A stretch of 64,000 nucleotides of DNA. Source: Streptomyces sp. R21 (GTDB lineage Bacteria > Actinomycetota > Actinomycetes > Streptomycetales > Streptomycetaceae). Numbering within the stretch: position 1 is the stretch's first letter; each line of letters starts with the position of its first letter. The DNA lies in assembly GCF_041051975.1 (NCBI RefSeq), contig NZ_CP163435.1, positions 3,782,001 to 3,846,000 of the forward strand, read 5' to 3'. Positions 16,798 through 24,832 of the stretch are shown here, one piece after another. The translations under genes and the position numbers were made by a program. The notes beneath the pieces are model-generated. The model was not told the DNA's origin and searched no databases. It saw only the letters and a list, made by a program, of their open reading frames with translations.

Positions 16798-17873
16798 GGG
16801 GTGCGTACCTCCTCCGGGGCCTGGTGGACGTCCTGGGTGGTCCAGCCGGGGCCGAGTCGAAGTGTCCCCCACGTCTCGTCGTCGAGGGCGGCGAGGCGGT
16901 CGGCGTGGTCGCGGGAAGGGGGCGTGGCGAGGTCGCCGGGGACGGTGAGCGCGGCGGCGGCCATGAGGTGGCCGTGGCGGAGGCGGTCGCGGGCGGACAG
17001 CCCGCGCAGGGTGGCGGAGAGGAACCCGGCGGCGAAGGCGTCCCCGGCGCCGACGTCGGCGACGACGTCGACGCGCAGGGCGCGCACGAGGGTGGCGGTG
17101 CCGTCGGCGTCCTCCATCCCCTCGGTGTTCTTGTCGAACGCCACCGCCCCGCCCCTGCCCGCCTTGACGACCACGAGCTCCGGCTCGGGCAGCGCGGCCC
17201 GGATGGCACCCGGGCCGTGCAGTCCCCAGGCGGCCCGCGCCTCGTCGGCGCCGACGAAGACGATGTCGGCGCGGCGGGCGAGGTCGAGCAGGACGCGCGG
17301 GCCGTCGGTGTCCGGCCACAGCCCCTGGCGGTGGTTGACGTCGAAGGAGACGAGCGGCCGCCCGGGCCGGGGCTCTGTCAGCTCCCACATGAGGGCGAGG
17401 CAGTCGTCGGACAGTGCCGCAGTGATCCCCGACAGATGCAGCACACGCCCGGCGCGCACGGCCTCCAGGTCCACGGTGTCCGCCGACATCGTCGAGGCGG
17501 CCGACCCGGCCCGGTAGTACGCCACCTCGTGCGCGTCGGTCGCCCGGTCCCCGGCCGTACGGAAGTAGATGCCGGTCGGGCGCGCCGGGTCACGCCGTAC
17601 GGAGGCTACGTCGACGCCGTACGCCCCGATCGTCTCCACCAGGTGGTCACCGAACCCGTCGGCGCCGACCCGGCTGACCCAGCGCGCGGAGTGCCCGGCG
17701 GCCGCCAGCACGCAGGCCACGTTCGACTCGGCGCCGCCGATGGCGCGGTCGAAGGAGGGAACGTCGGCGAGGCGGCCGGGCCGGGAGGGCAGGAACGTGA
17801 CCATGGACTCGCCGAGCGCCACCACGTCAACGACGTCGACGTCGGGGGCATTGCAGGGTCCGGTGGCGGCCAC
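16794..17873 (-). CDS. PfkB-family sugar kinase (2-keto-3-deoxygluconate-kinase-like)
   Basis: A 359-residue ribokinase-type enzyme. The N-terminal signature is GGAESNVACVLAAAG (about residues 46-60) and the C-terminal one is DVVADVGAGDAFAAGF (about 270-285), with the anion hole GAGD and catalytic aspartate. Close resemblance to KDG kinases fits an acid-sugar substrate, but the substrate cannot be read from sequence; ribokinase-like alternatives remain possible. The GTG at 17873 is preceded by GAGGAG at about 11 bases. It is the first gene of the minus-strand operon with iclR and ridA and is divergent from the deaminase gene at 18007. Confidence 0.85.
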   Translation of the reverse strand: MAATGPCNAPDVDVVDVVALGESMVTFLPSRPGRLADVPSFDRAIGGAESNVACVLAAAGHSARWVSRVGADGFGDHLVETIGAYGVDVASVRRDPARPTGIYFRTAGDRATDAHEVAYYRAGSAASTMSADTVDLEAVRAGRVLHLSGITAALSDDCLALMWELTEPRPGRPLVSFDVNHRQGLWPDTDGPRVLLDLARRADIVFVGADEARAAWGLHGPGAIRAALPEPELVVVKAGRGGAVAFDKNTEGMEDADGTATLVRALRVDVVADVGAGDAFAAGFLSATLRGLSARDRLRHGHLMAAAALTVPGDLATPPSRDHADRLAALDDETWGTLRLGPGWTTQDVHQAPEEVRTP

Positions 17874-17967
17874 GATCGTCGTAACTCCTCGGTTCGGGGG
17901 TGCGGCGACTCCGTTGACCCCGCGTTGGCCGAGATGTTAGACAGCAGTAAGCACTGCACGCAATGAC

Positions 17968-17986
17968 TGTTGCGCATGATGCAACA
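17968..17986. promoter_or_regulatory. Probable IclR operator in a divergent promoter
   Basis: TGTTGC (17968-17973) and GCAACA (17981-17986) are perfect 6-base arms with a 7-base spacer, lying 21 bases before the deaminase start and about 95 before the kinase start. IclR-family regulators bind palindromes of this size. Overlapping half-site-like sequence (GCAA at 17960-17963 facing TTGC at 17970-17973) may extend the site. Confidence 0.65.
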
Positions 17987-18006
17987 CGCCTCATCAGGGA
18001 GACTTC

Positions 18007-19299
18007 ATGGCCGCCGGCAGCCCCGCTGAATCCCAGGAAGCCCTCGCCCGCCTGGCGGCGGAACGCGTCGGCCACCGCTTCAAGGGCCTCCCGCCGGACG
18101 CGGCCGGCCTGACCGTGGCCGAGCTGGCGGCCGAGCGCCGCAACCTCTTCACCGGCGGTTTCACCACCCCCGTGCTCGCCCTCTCCGCCGAGCGCCTGCG
18201 GCACAACCTCGCACTCATGGAGACGTACGCGGCCCGCCACGGCCTCGTCTTCGCGCCGCACGGCAAGACGTCCATGGCCCCCCAGCTCTTCCACCGCCAG
18301 ATCGAGCACGGCGCCTGGGGCATCACGCTGGCCGTACCCCACCAGGTGCGCGTGGCACGGGAGTTCGGGATCGACCGGATCTTCCTCGCGAACGAGCTCG
18401 TCGACGCGGCCGCCCTGCGCTGGATCGCCTCAGAGCTGGACCGGGACGCCGACTTCCGCTTCCTCTGCTACGTCGACTCCGTGCGCGGCGTCGAGCTGAT
18501 GGACGCCGCGCTGCGGGAAGCGTCGGCCGCACGCCCGGTGGACGTCGTGGTCGAGCTGGCCGCCGGGGAGGGCGCCCGCACCGGCGTCCGTACGGAGGCG
18601 GAGTGCGCGGCGGTCGCGGACGCGGTGGCCGCCGTACCGACGCTGCGCCTGGCCGGTGTCGCCGGGTACGAGGGCGAGGTGCCGGGGGCCGACCCGGAGC
18701 GCGTGCACGCCTGGCTGCGCCGGCTGACCGCGCTGGCGGCGGACTTCGACAAGGCGGGACGCTTCGAAGGCCTGGCCGAGATCGTCGTCAGCGCGGGCGG
18801 CAGCGCCTGGTTCGACGCGGTGGCCGACGTCTTCGCCGAGATCCCGGAACTCTCGCTGCCCGTCTGCAAGTTGCTGCGCTCGGGTGCGTACGTCTCGCAC
18901 GACGACGGGCACTACCGGAAGCTGACGCCGTTCACCCGTATCCCGGAGGAGGGCGCGCTGCACCCCGCCTTCCGCCTCTGGGCACAGGTCGTCTCCCGCC
19001 CCTCCGCCGAGCAGGCCTTCGTCAACGCGGGCAAGCGCGACGCGGCGTACGACCTGGACCTGCCGATCGCGCAGACGGTACGCCGGGACGGCACCGAGCG
19101 CCTGGCCACCGGCATCTCCGTCACCGCCCTCTCCGACCAGCACGCCTGGCTGCGCACGACCCCGGAGGCCGACATCGAGGTCGGCGACTGGCTCGGCATG
19201 GGCCTGTCCCACCCGTGCACGTCCTTCGACAAGTGGCAGCTGATCCCCCTGGTCGAGGCGGACGGCACGGTCGTCGACTACATCCGCACGTTCTTCTAG
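18007..19299 (+). CDS. PLP-dependent amino acid deaminase, D-serine dehydratase/D-threonine aldolase fold
   Basis: The 430-residue protein belongs to the alanine-racemase-N fold group with a D-serine-dehydratase-like C-terminal domain. The PLP lysine is K87 in APHGKTSM, and the zinc-binding His-x-Cys is in LSHPCTSF (H402, C404). Enzymes of this type deaminate D-serine, D-threonine or related D-amino acids to keto acids, with enamine intermediates that RidA can clear. AGGGAG precedes the ATG. The gene is followed 40 bases later by an N-acyl-D-amino-acid deacylase on the same strand, which points to D-amino acids as the substrate; the exact side chain is unknown. Confidence 0.85.
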   Translation: MAAGSPAESQEALARLAAERVGHRFKGLPPDAAGLTVAELAAERRNLFTGGFTTPVLALSAERLRHNLALMETYAARHGLVFAPHGKTSMAPQLFHRQIEHGAWGITLAVPHQVRVAREFGIDRIFLANELVDAAALRWIASELDRDADFRFLCYVDSVRGVELMDAALREASAARPVDVVVELAAGEGARTGVRTEAECAAVADAVAAVPTLRLAGVAGYEGEVPGADPERVHAWLRRLTALAADFDKAGRFEGLAEIVVSAGGSAWFDAVADVFAEIPELSLPVCKLLRSGAYVSHDDGHYRKLTPFTRIPEEGALHPAFRLWAQVVSRPSAEQAFVNAGKRDAAYDLDLPIAQTVRRDGTERLATGISVTALSDQHAWLRTTPEADIEVGDWLGMGLSHPCTSFDKWQLIPLVEADGTVVDYIRTFF

Positions 19300-19339
19300 T
19301 ACATCCGCATCCACGTCCGCACACTCCAGGAGGCCCGTG

Positions 19340-20965
19340 ATGGAAGACGTCGTCATCCGTGACGCGGACGTCGTGGACGGCTCCGGCGCGCCCTCGTACC
19401 GCGCCGATGTGGTCGTCGACGACGGCAGGATCGTCTCGATCGTCCAGGAGGCAGCGGCGGCGGGCTGCCAACGCCCCACCGCGCAGCGCGAGTTGGACGC
19501 CGAGGGGCTCGTCCTCTCCCCCGGCTTCATCGACATGCACGCGCACAGCGACCTGGCCCTGCTCCGGGACCCCGATCACAGCGCGAAGGCCGCGCAGGGC
19601 GTGACCCTCGAAGTCATCGGCCAGGACGGCCTGTCGTACGCGCCGGTCGACGACCGGACGCTCGCCGAGGTCCGCCGGGCGATCACCGGCTGGAACGGGT
19701 ACGGCGACGACATCGACTTCACCTGGCGTTCGGTGGGCGAGTATCTGGACCGTCTGGACCACGGCTTCGACGGCGCGGGCATCGCCGTGAACGCCGCCTA
19801 CCTGGTCCCCCAGGGGACGGTGCGCATGCTCGCCGTCGGCTGGGAGGACCGCGAGGCGACGCCCGAAGAGCTGGACCGGATGCGGCAGTCGGTCGCCGAG
19901 GGCATGGAGCAGGGCGCCGTCGGCATGTCGTCCGGGCTGACGTACACGCCGGGCATGTACGCCAAGGACGCCGAACTCACCGAGCTGTGCCGGGTGGTGG
20001 CCGAGTACGGCGGCTACTACTGCCCGCACCACCGTTCGTACGGGGCGGGCGCCCTGGAGGCGTACGAGGAGATGGTGGCCCTCACCCGCGAGGCGGGCTG
20101 CCCGCTCCATCTCGCCCACGCCACCATGAACTTCGGTGTGAACGAGGGCCGGGCGCCGGACCTGCTCGCCCTCCTCGACAAGGCGCTCGCCGACGGCGCG
20201 GACCTCAGCCTCGACACGTACCCCTACACGCCCGGCTGCACCACTCTCGTGGCCATGCTGCCCAGTTGGGCAAGCGAGGGCGGCCCGGAGGCGGTGCTCG
20301 CCCGGCTGCGGGACGAGGAGGCCGCCGAGCGGATCCGGCACCACATGGAGGTGATCGGCGCGGACGGCTGCCACGGCGTGCCGATCGACTGGGGCACGAT
20401 CGAGATCTCCGGAGTGAGCGACCCCGCCCTGGCGTCGTACGTCGGCCGGACCGTCCGCGAGTCGGCGGACCTGCGCGGCGAGGCCCCGTGGACCACCGCC
20501 CGCCGCCTGCTCGTCGAGGACGGGCTCGGTTCGACGATCCTGCAGCACGTCGGGCACGAGGAGAACGTCCGCGCGATCATGCGGCACCGGGTGCACACCG
20601 GCGGCTCCGACGGCATCCTCCTGGGCGACAAGCCGCACCCGCGCGCGTGCGGCACCTTCCCGCACTATCTCGGCCACTACGCAAGGGAGTTGGGCATCCT
20701 GCCGCTGGAGGAGTGTGTCGCCCACCTCACCTCGCGCCCCGCGGCCCGGCTGCGGCTGCCCGACCGCGGGCTCGTCCGCGAGGGATACCGCGCCGACCTC
20801 GTCCTCTTCGACCCGGACACGGTCGCGGCCGGGTCGACCTTCGAGGCGCCGCGCACGCTGCCGACCGGCATTCCGTACGTCCTGGTCGACGGCCGCTTCG
20901 TGATGGAGGACGGGCGCCGGACGGACGTGCTGGCGGGGCGGGCGGTCCGCCGGTCACCTCGGTGA
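19340..20965 (+). CDS. N-acyl-D-amino-acid deacylase family amidohydrolase
   Basis: A 541-residue amidohydrolase of the D-aminoacylase group. Metal-binding features include SPGFIDMHAHSD near residue 60-70, YYCPHHRSYG near 225, LHLAHATMN near 255, and HTGGSDGILLG near 420, where the aspartate should ligate zinc. It should remove an acyl group from N-acyl-D-amino acids, or act on D-glutamate or D-aspartate derivatives. AGGAGG at 19328-19333 gives ideal 6-base spacing to the ATG at 19340; the GTG at 19337 is too close. It probably feeds the preceding deaminase with free D-amino acid. Convergent with the serine protease gene. Confidence 0.9.
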   Translation: MEDVVIRDADVVDGSGAPSYRADVVVDDGRIVSIVQEAAAAGCQRPTAQRELDAEGLVLSPGFIDMHAHSDLALLRDPDHSAKAAQGVTLEVIGQDGLSYAPVDDRTLAEVRRAITGWNGYGDDIDFTWRSVGEYLDRLDHGFDGAGIAVNAAYLVPQGTVRMLAVGWEDREATPEELDRMRQSVAEGMEQGAVGMSSGLTYTPGMYAKDAELTELCRVVAEYGGYYCPHHRSYGAGALEAYEEMVALTREAGCPLHLAHATMNFGVNEGRAPDLLALLDKALADGADLSLDTYPYTPGCTTLVAMLPSWASEGGPEAVLARLRDEEAAERIRHHMEVIGADGCHGVPIDWGTIEISGVSDPALASYVGRTVRESADLRGEAPWTTARRLLVEDGLGSTILQHVGHEENVRAIMRHRVHTGGSDGILLGDKPHPRACGTFPHYLGHYARELGILPLEECVAHLTSRPAARLRLPDRGLVREGYRADLVLFDPDTVAAGSTFEAPRTLPTGIPYVLVDGRFVMEDGRRTDVLAGRAVRRSPR

Positions 20966-20984
20966 CCACCCGCCCCCGCACGGG

Positions 20985-21860
20985 CTACGGCTTGGGCAGG
21001 GTGCACCCGCTGCGGCTCAGGTCGAGCTTGTTGCCGGCCCCGAAGCACGCGGCGATCTGGTAGGTCTCCTCGGCGTAGTTGATGCCCTCGCGGACCGTCA
21101 CGTTGCCGTTGGCGTCGACCTCACAGGGGTTGTTCTCGGTGCAGCGCTCGCCGTCCTCGTTGCCGGTGTTGTTGACGGCGACGACCTTGCCGGTGGAGTT
21201 GTCGATCACCGGCGAGCCCGAGGTGCCGCCGATGGTCTGGCAGGCGGAGGTGTAGCGGAGCGAGTCCTTCCAGGTCCAGTCGCCCTCCTTCAGGCGGTAG
21301 ACGAAGCCGTCGACGTTGCAGGCGTACGTCCGCTTCCAGTACCCGGAGACGACCGTGATGGCGGTCCCGGCGACCGGATGCGTGTCCTGGAGCGTGAGCG
21401 CGCTGATGTTGTACGAGCTCTTGATCTGCGCGTACGTGGTGGTGAGCTGGTAGAGCGTGACGTCGGTGTCGGTCATCGTCGAGTACGCGACCTTGCTCGC
21501 GCGCAGCGTGCCGACCCTCGTGGCCGAGGCGTTGAGCAGACCGAAGCTGCGGCTGGACGCCTGGCCGACGATGACCTCGCCGGGCTCGGGGAAGCCGGTC
21601 TCCAGGCAGTGGCCGTTCGTCATCACCAGGGCCGGGTCGCTGTCCACGGAGCTCGGGAAGCGGATGACGGAGCCGGAGCAGTTGCTGAGCGAGACGGTGC
21701 CGGCGAAGTTGACGGCCTTGAGCGTGGGTGCGGTCGCCGCGGCCGGTCTGACGTCGGCCTTGACGGTGGCGGGCGCGGACACGGGCGCCGCGACCGCGGG
21801 CGCCATGCCCGCTCCGGTGATCACCAGGGCGAAGAGCGTGGCGACGAGAGGCGTTCTCAT
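20985..21860 (-). CDS. Secreted trypsin-like serine protease
   Basis: The 291-residue precursor has a signal peptide (about residues 1-24, ending AVAA) and a chymotrypsin-fold domain. The catalytic triad can be seen as MTNGHCLE (His), DTDVTLYQL (Asp) and GGTSGSPVI (Ser). Cysteine pairs (SLSNCSG with GHC; YACN with SACQT; ERCTENNPCEV; AACFG with SGCT) suggest four disulphides. It is most like the V8/glutamyl-endopeptidase-related group that Streptomyces secretes. GAGGGG is 8 bases before the ATG at 21860. Substrate specificity cannot be assigned. Confidence 0.9.
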   Translation of the reverse strand: MRTPLVATLFALVITGAGMAPAVAAPVSAPATVKADVRPAAATAPTLKAVNFAGTVSLSNCSGSVIRFPSSVDSDPALVMTNGHCLETGFPEPGEVIVGQASSRSFGLLNASATRVGTLRASKVAYSTMTDTDVTLYQLTTTYAQIKSSYNISALTLQDTHPVAGTAITVVSGYWKRTYACNVDGFVYRLKEGDWTWKDSLRYTSACQTIGGTSGSPVIDNSTGKVVAVNNTGNEDGERCTENNPCEVDANGNVTVREGINYAEETYQIAACFGAGNKLDLSRSGCTLPKP

Positions 21861-21987
21861 GTGGGGGTCCCCTCTTGCGACTTGAGCGGCCGGAGGTCTT
21901 CCGGCCACGTCGAGTTTTGACATGCGCATTGTGAAGGGAGGGGCAGCTGGGAACAAGGAGTTGTTTCCGGCCGCCGCGGGCAAGGCT

Positions 21988-22016
21988 TTTCCGGCCTCGG
22001 GAGACAAGACCGGAAA
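21988..22016. repeat. Inverted repeat TTTCCGG / CCGGAAA in the 5' region of the protease
   Basis: Seven-base perfect arms at 21988-21994 and 22010-22016 flank a 15-base spacer, about 130 bases upstream of the protease start. It could be an operator or a remnant repeat. The stretch 21861-22096 shows no gene. Confidence 0.35.
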
Positions 22017-22096
22017 TTCAGACCGGCCGGGACTCCGGGGCCGTACTTCTTGCGGACGCCGGGGTCACGCTCCACCCGAGCGCGGTCACGCCGGGC

Positions 22097-22819
22097 TCAC
22101 CGGGGCTTTTTGGTCGCCCCCTGGCCGTGGCCGGGGTTGCCGTTCCCGTTGCCCGGCTCGTTCGTGGTCGGGGCCGCGGTGGTCGTGGGCGCCTTGGTGA
22201 CCGGTGCCTTCGTCGCGGCGGAGGACTCCGTGGGGTCCGCCGAACCACTCTCGTCGTCGCCCGGCTCCTTCGAGGGAGCGGGCGTGGCGGACGCGGAGAC
22301 GGTCTCGTCGTCGCCCGAACCGGGCTGCCGGGTGGGCGACGCGGACTCCCCCGCGCTCGGCTCGCCGCCCTTCTTGCCGTCCGTCTCCTCCTTGCCCTGC
22401 GACGAGGGCGCCGAGCCTCCGGAGGATCCGGAGTCGAGGAGCCCGGCGATCACGGCGACGAGGAGCACGAGACAGGCCGCGCCGGCGGCGATCGCCGCGA
22501 GGCGGATCGTCCGGCGACGGTCGGGTCCGCCCGTGCGGGCGCGCCGGTGGCTGCCGCCACGGCCATGGCTCTCTTCACGCGGCCCGGCGTCGGCCCCGTC
22601 GGCGTACACGTCCATCTGCTCGGTGTCCACGTCACCGGCGCCCTCGCCGTACGCCCTGTCGTCGTACTCGCCCTGCCAGCCGTGCGCGGCGGCCGGGTCC
22701 GTGTACGCCTCATAGGCCGGTGCCGTCCGGCCGTCGGGGTACGGGTAGTACACGTTCGGCGCTCCCTGGGGCTCGGGCTCGCCGTCCGCCCCGTTGCCGT
22801 TCTGAGGGTGCATGGACAT
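22097..22819 (-). CDS. Single-pass membrane protein with disordered flanks, function unknown
   Basis: About 240 residues. The N-terminal 100 residues are hydrophilic and rich in Tyr, Asp and Gly (YYPYPDGRTAPAYEAY), then basic (HRRARTGGPDRRR), followed by one membrane helix (about 105-125) and an exported Ser/Thr/Pro/Gly-rich tail. The ATG at 22819 has no ribosome binding site; a TACAAT -10-like hexamer ends 8 bases before it, so the transcript is probably leaderless. It is divergent from the aminotransferase gene at 22946. I do not recognise a family. Confidence 0.6.
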   Translation of the reverse strand: MSMHPQNGNGADGEPEPQGAPNVYYPYPDGRTAPAYEAYTDPAAAHGWQGEYDDRAYGEGAGDVDTEQMDVYADGADAGPREESHGRGGSHRRARTGGPDRRRTIRLAAIAAGAACLVLLVAVIAGLLDSGSSGGSAPSSQGKEETDGKKGGEPSAGESASPTRQPGSGDDETVSASATPAPSKEPGDDESGSADPTESSAATKAPVTKAPTTTAAPTTNEPGNGNGNPGHGQGATKKPR

Positions 22820-22945
22820 GGCGGCGCATTGTAGGCACTGCAAGGGCTTACGGCGTACTGGGCGAACATACCGACCCAAAACGCCACGTCTCACGTGGTG
22901 GAAAACACCCCCCGCCGAGCGTTACACGGCCGTAAGCTCACGGTC

Positions 22946-24157
22946 ATGCAGGTGATCCAGTCCACGAAGCTCGCCAATGTCTGCTACGAGATCCGGGGGC
23001 CGGTTCTCGAGGAGGCGATGCGGCTGGAGGCAGCGGGACACCGCATCCTCAAGCTCAACACCGGCAACCCGGCCGCTTTCGGGTTCGAGTGCCCGCCCGA
23101 GATCCTGGAGGACATCCTCCGCAACGTCTCGTCGGCGCACGGCTACGGCGACGCGAAGGGCCTGCTCGCGGCGCGCCGGGCCGTCGTGATGCACAACCAG
23201 ACCCTCGGCATCGAGACGGACGTCGAGCACGTCTTCGTCGGCAACGGCGCCTCCGAGCTGATCGTGATGGCGATGCAGGGCCTCCTCGACGACGGGGACG
23301 AGGTGCTGATCCCGGCGCCGGACTACCCGCTGTGGACGGCGGCCGTGTCCCTGTCCGGCGGTACGGCGGTGCACTACCGCTGTGACGAGCAGTCCGACTG
23401 GATGCCGGACCTCGCGGACATCGAGCGCAAGGTCACCGACCGCACCAAGGCGATCGTCATCATCAACCCGAACAACCCGACGGGCGCGGTGTACGACGAG
23501 GCGATGCTGCGCGGGCTGACCGACATCGCCCGCCGCCACAACCTCCTGGTCTGCTCGGACGAGATCTACGACAAGATCCTGTACGACGGCGCGACGCACA
23601 CGCCGACCGCCGCGATCGCCCCCGACCTGCTGACGCTCACCTTCAACGGGATGTCCAAGGCGTACCGCGTCGCGGGCTACCGGGTCGGCTGGATGTCGAT
23701 CTCGGGGCCGCGGGCGCACGCCGACTCCTACATCGAGGGTCTGACGATCCTCGCGAACATGCGACTGTGCGCGAACATGCCGGGTCAGCACGGAGTGGTC
23801 GCCGCGCTGAGCGGGCGGCAGACCATCAACGACCTGGTGCTGCCCGGCGGGCGGCTCAAGGAGCAGATGGATGTCGCGTACGACCTGCTGACGCAGATCC
23901 CGGGCGTGAGTTGTGTACGGCCGAAGGGTGCGCTGTATCTCTTCCCCCGGCTGGATCCGAACGTCTTCAAGATCAAGGACGACCGGCAGATGGTCCTTGA
24001 CCTGCTGCGCCGCGAGAAGATCATGGTCGTCCAGGGGACGGGCTTCAACTGGCCCGAGCCGGACCACTTCCGTGTGGTCACGCTCCCGACGGTCGGGGAC
24101 CTGATCGACGCGGTGACCCGGATCGGGAACTTCCTGGACGGCTACGGCCAGCCGTAG
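22946..24157 (+). CDS. Alanine-type aminotransferase (PLP-dependent, class I)
   Basis: A 403-residue fold-type I aminotransferase close to AlaA/valine-pyruvate transaminases: TKLANVCYEIRGPV at the start, the conserved NPNNPTGAVY, DEIYDKILYDG, and the PLP lysine K238 in NGMSKAYRVAGYRVGW. It should interconvert alanine and pyruvate with glutamate/2-oxoglutarate. The ATG at 22946 is preferred over upstream codons since homology starts there; TAAGCT ends 7 bases before it and no ribosome binding site is present, again suggesting a leaderless mRNA. It is monocistronic and divergent from the membrane protein gene. Confidence 0.9.
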   Translation: MQVIQSTKLANVCYEIRGPVLEEAMRLEAAGHRILKLNTGNPAAFGFECPPEILEDILRNVSSAHGYGDAKGLLAARRAVVMHNQTLGIETDVEHVFVGNGASELIVMAMQGLLDDGDEVLIPAPDYPLWTAAVSLSGGTAVHYRCDEQSDWMPDLADIERKVTDRTKAIVIINPNNPTGAVYDEAMLRGLTDIARRHNLLVCSDEIYDKILYDGATHTPTAAIAPDLLTLTFNGMSKAYRVAGYRVGWMSISGPRAHADSYIEGLTILANMRLCANMPGQHGVVAALSGRQTINDLVLPGGRLKEQMDVAYDLLTQIPGVSCVRPKGALYLFPRLDPNVFKIKDDRQMVLDLLRREKIMVVQGTGFNWPEPDHFRVVTLPTVGDLIDAVTRIGNFLDGYGQP

Positions 24158-24196
24158 ACCCCCGCCGCCCCGCCGAATTTCCGACTTCACTCAACT

Positions 24197-24219
24197 TTAG
24201 ACGAAATCTAAGCTAGGAT
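24197..24219 (+). promoter_or_regulatory. Palindromic operator and -10 element in front of the small gene at 24249
   Basis: TTAGA (24197-24201) and TCTAA (24207-24211) form an inverted repeat that reads as a 7-1-7-like site, followed at once by TAGGAT (24214-24219), a good Streptomyces -10 hexamer. A regulator bound here would sit between -35 and -10 and repress. The AT-rich 15-mer resembles Fur/PerR-superfamily sites, but the regulator is unknown. Confidence 0.55.
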
Positions 24220-24248
24220 GGTTTCCTGTCAGCACAGGAGGCCATCCC

Positions 24249-24659
24249 ATGTACGAACCGATCCGCACCAAGTCGGTCCACACGATGGCCGGCACCGCCT
24301 CGGACTTCCCCCACCGGTCGCGCGAGGAGGAGCTGGACATCCAGCTCGCCGGTCACCTCGCCGCCCTCCTTGCGGTGACGGACGAGCTGCGCACCCTCGC
24401 CCCCTCCGACGACCTGGACACGGCGGCCGACCGGCTCGCCGAGCAGGTGGCCCGGCTGCGCGCCGGACTGCCGCCCGTACGGTCGTCGGCCACCGCCGAA
24501 CCGCGGGTCGCGGCCCTGCACGAGCGGGCGCACGCCCTCGCCGGCCGCGCCCTCGTCGTCGCCGCGTCCCGCGCCGACACGGCCGCCGCGATCCTCGCCG
24601 CCGAACGCATGGACGCCCACGCGGCGCCCACCCACCGGGAACTCACGCCCTCCGCCTGA
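24249..24659 (+). CDS. Small helical protein of unknown function
   Basis: A 136-residue protein, mostly alpha-helical and Ala/Arg/Leu rich (RLAEQVARLRAGLPPV; HERAHALAGRALVVAASRADTAAAILAAERM), without cysteines or membrane segments. No family recognised. AGGAGG lies about 8 bases before the ATG, and a CCTGT-CAGC-ACAGG hairpin overlaps the leader just upstream. Its promoter contains a palindromic operator, so expression is likely conditional. A terminator hairpin follows. Confidence 0.6.
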   Translation: MYEPIRTKSVHTMAGTASDFPHRSREEELDIQLAGHLAALLAVTDELRTLAPSDDLDTAADRLAEQVARLRAGLPPVRSSATAEPRVAALHERAHALAGRALVVAASRADTAAAILAAERMDAHAAPTHRELTPSA

Positions 24660-24678
24660 GCCCGCCCCCCTGAGCGGC

Positions 24679-24716
24679 CCCGGTCCGCGTGCACCCGCAG
24701 CGACGCGCGGACCGGG
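24679..24716 (+). terminator. Hairpin after the small gene
   Basis: Eleven-base perfect arms (24679-24689 and 24706-24716) with a 16-base loop lie 19 bases past the stop codon, and before the start of the next operon at 24833. Confidence 0.7.
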
Positions 24717-24832
24717 CGCCATGATCCACTGAAGGGGAACCCCCGGCTCCCGTTGCATACCGGGATCAGGGTGTCACCCTGTGTTCACCCCCGGCCGGGG
24801 GAACGTTCCGTTCCGAGGCGCACTCTCCCGGT

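Noticed and set aside
16794..17873. Ribokinase or fructokinase assignment of the PfkB kinase
   Set aside because: The fold is sure, but substrate-specific residues cannot be read; only the KDG-kinase-like label is kept as a tentative one.
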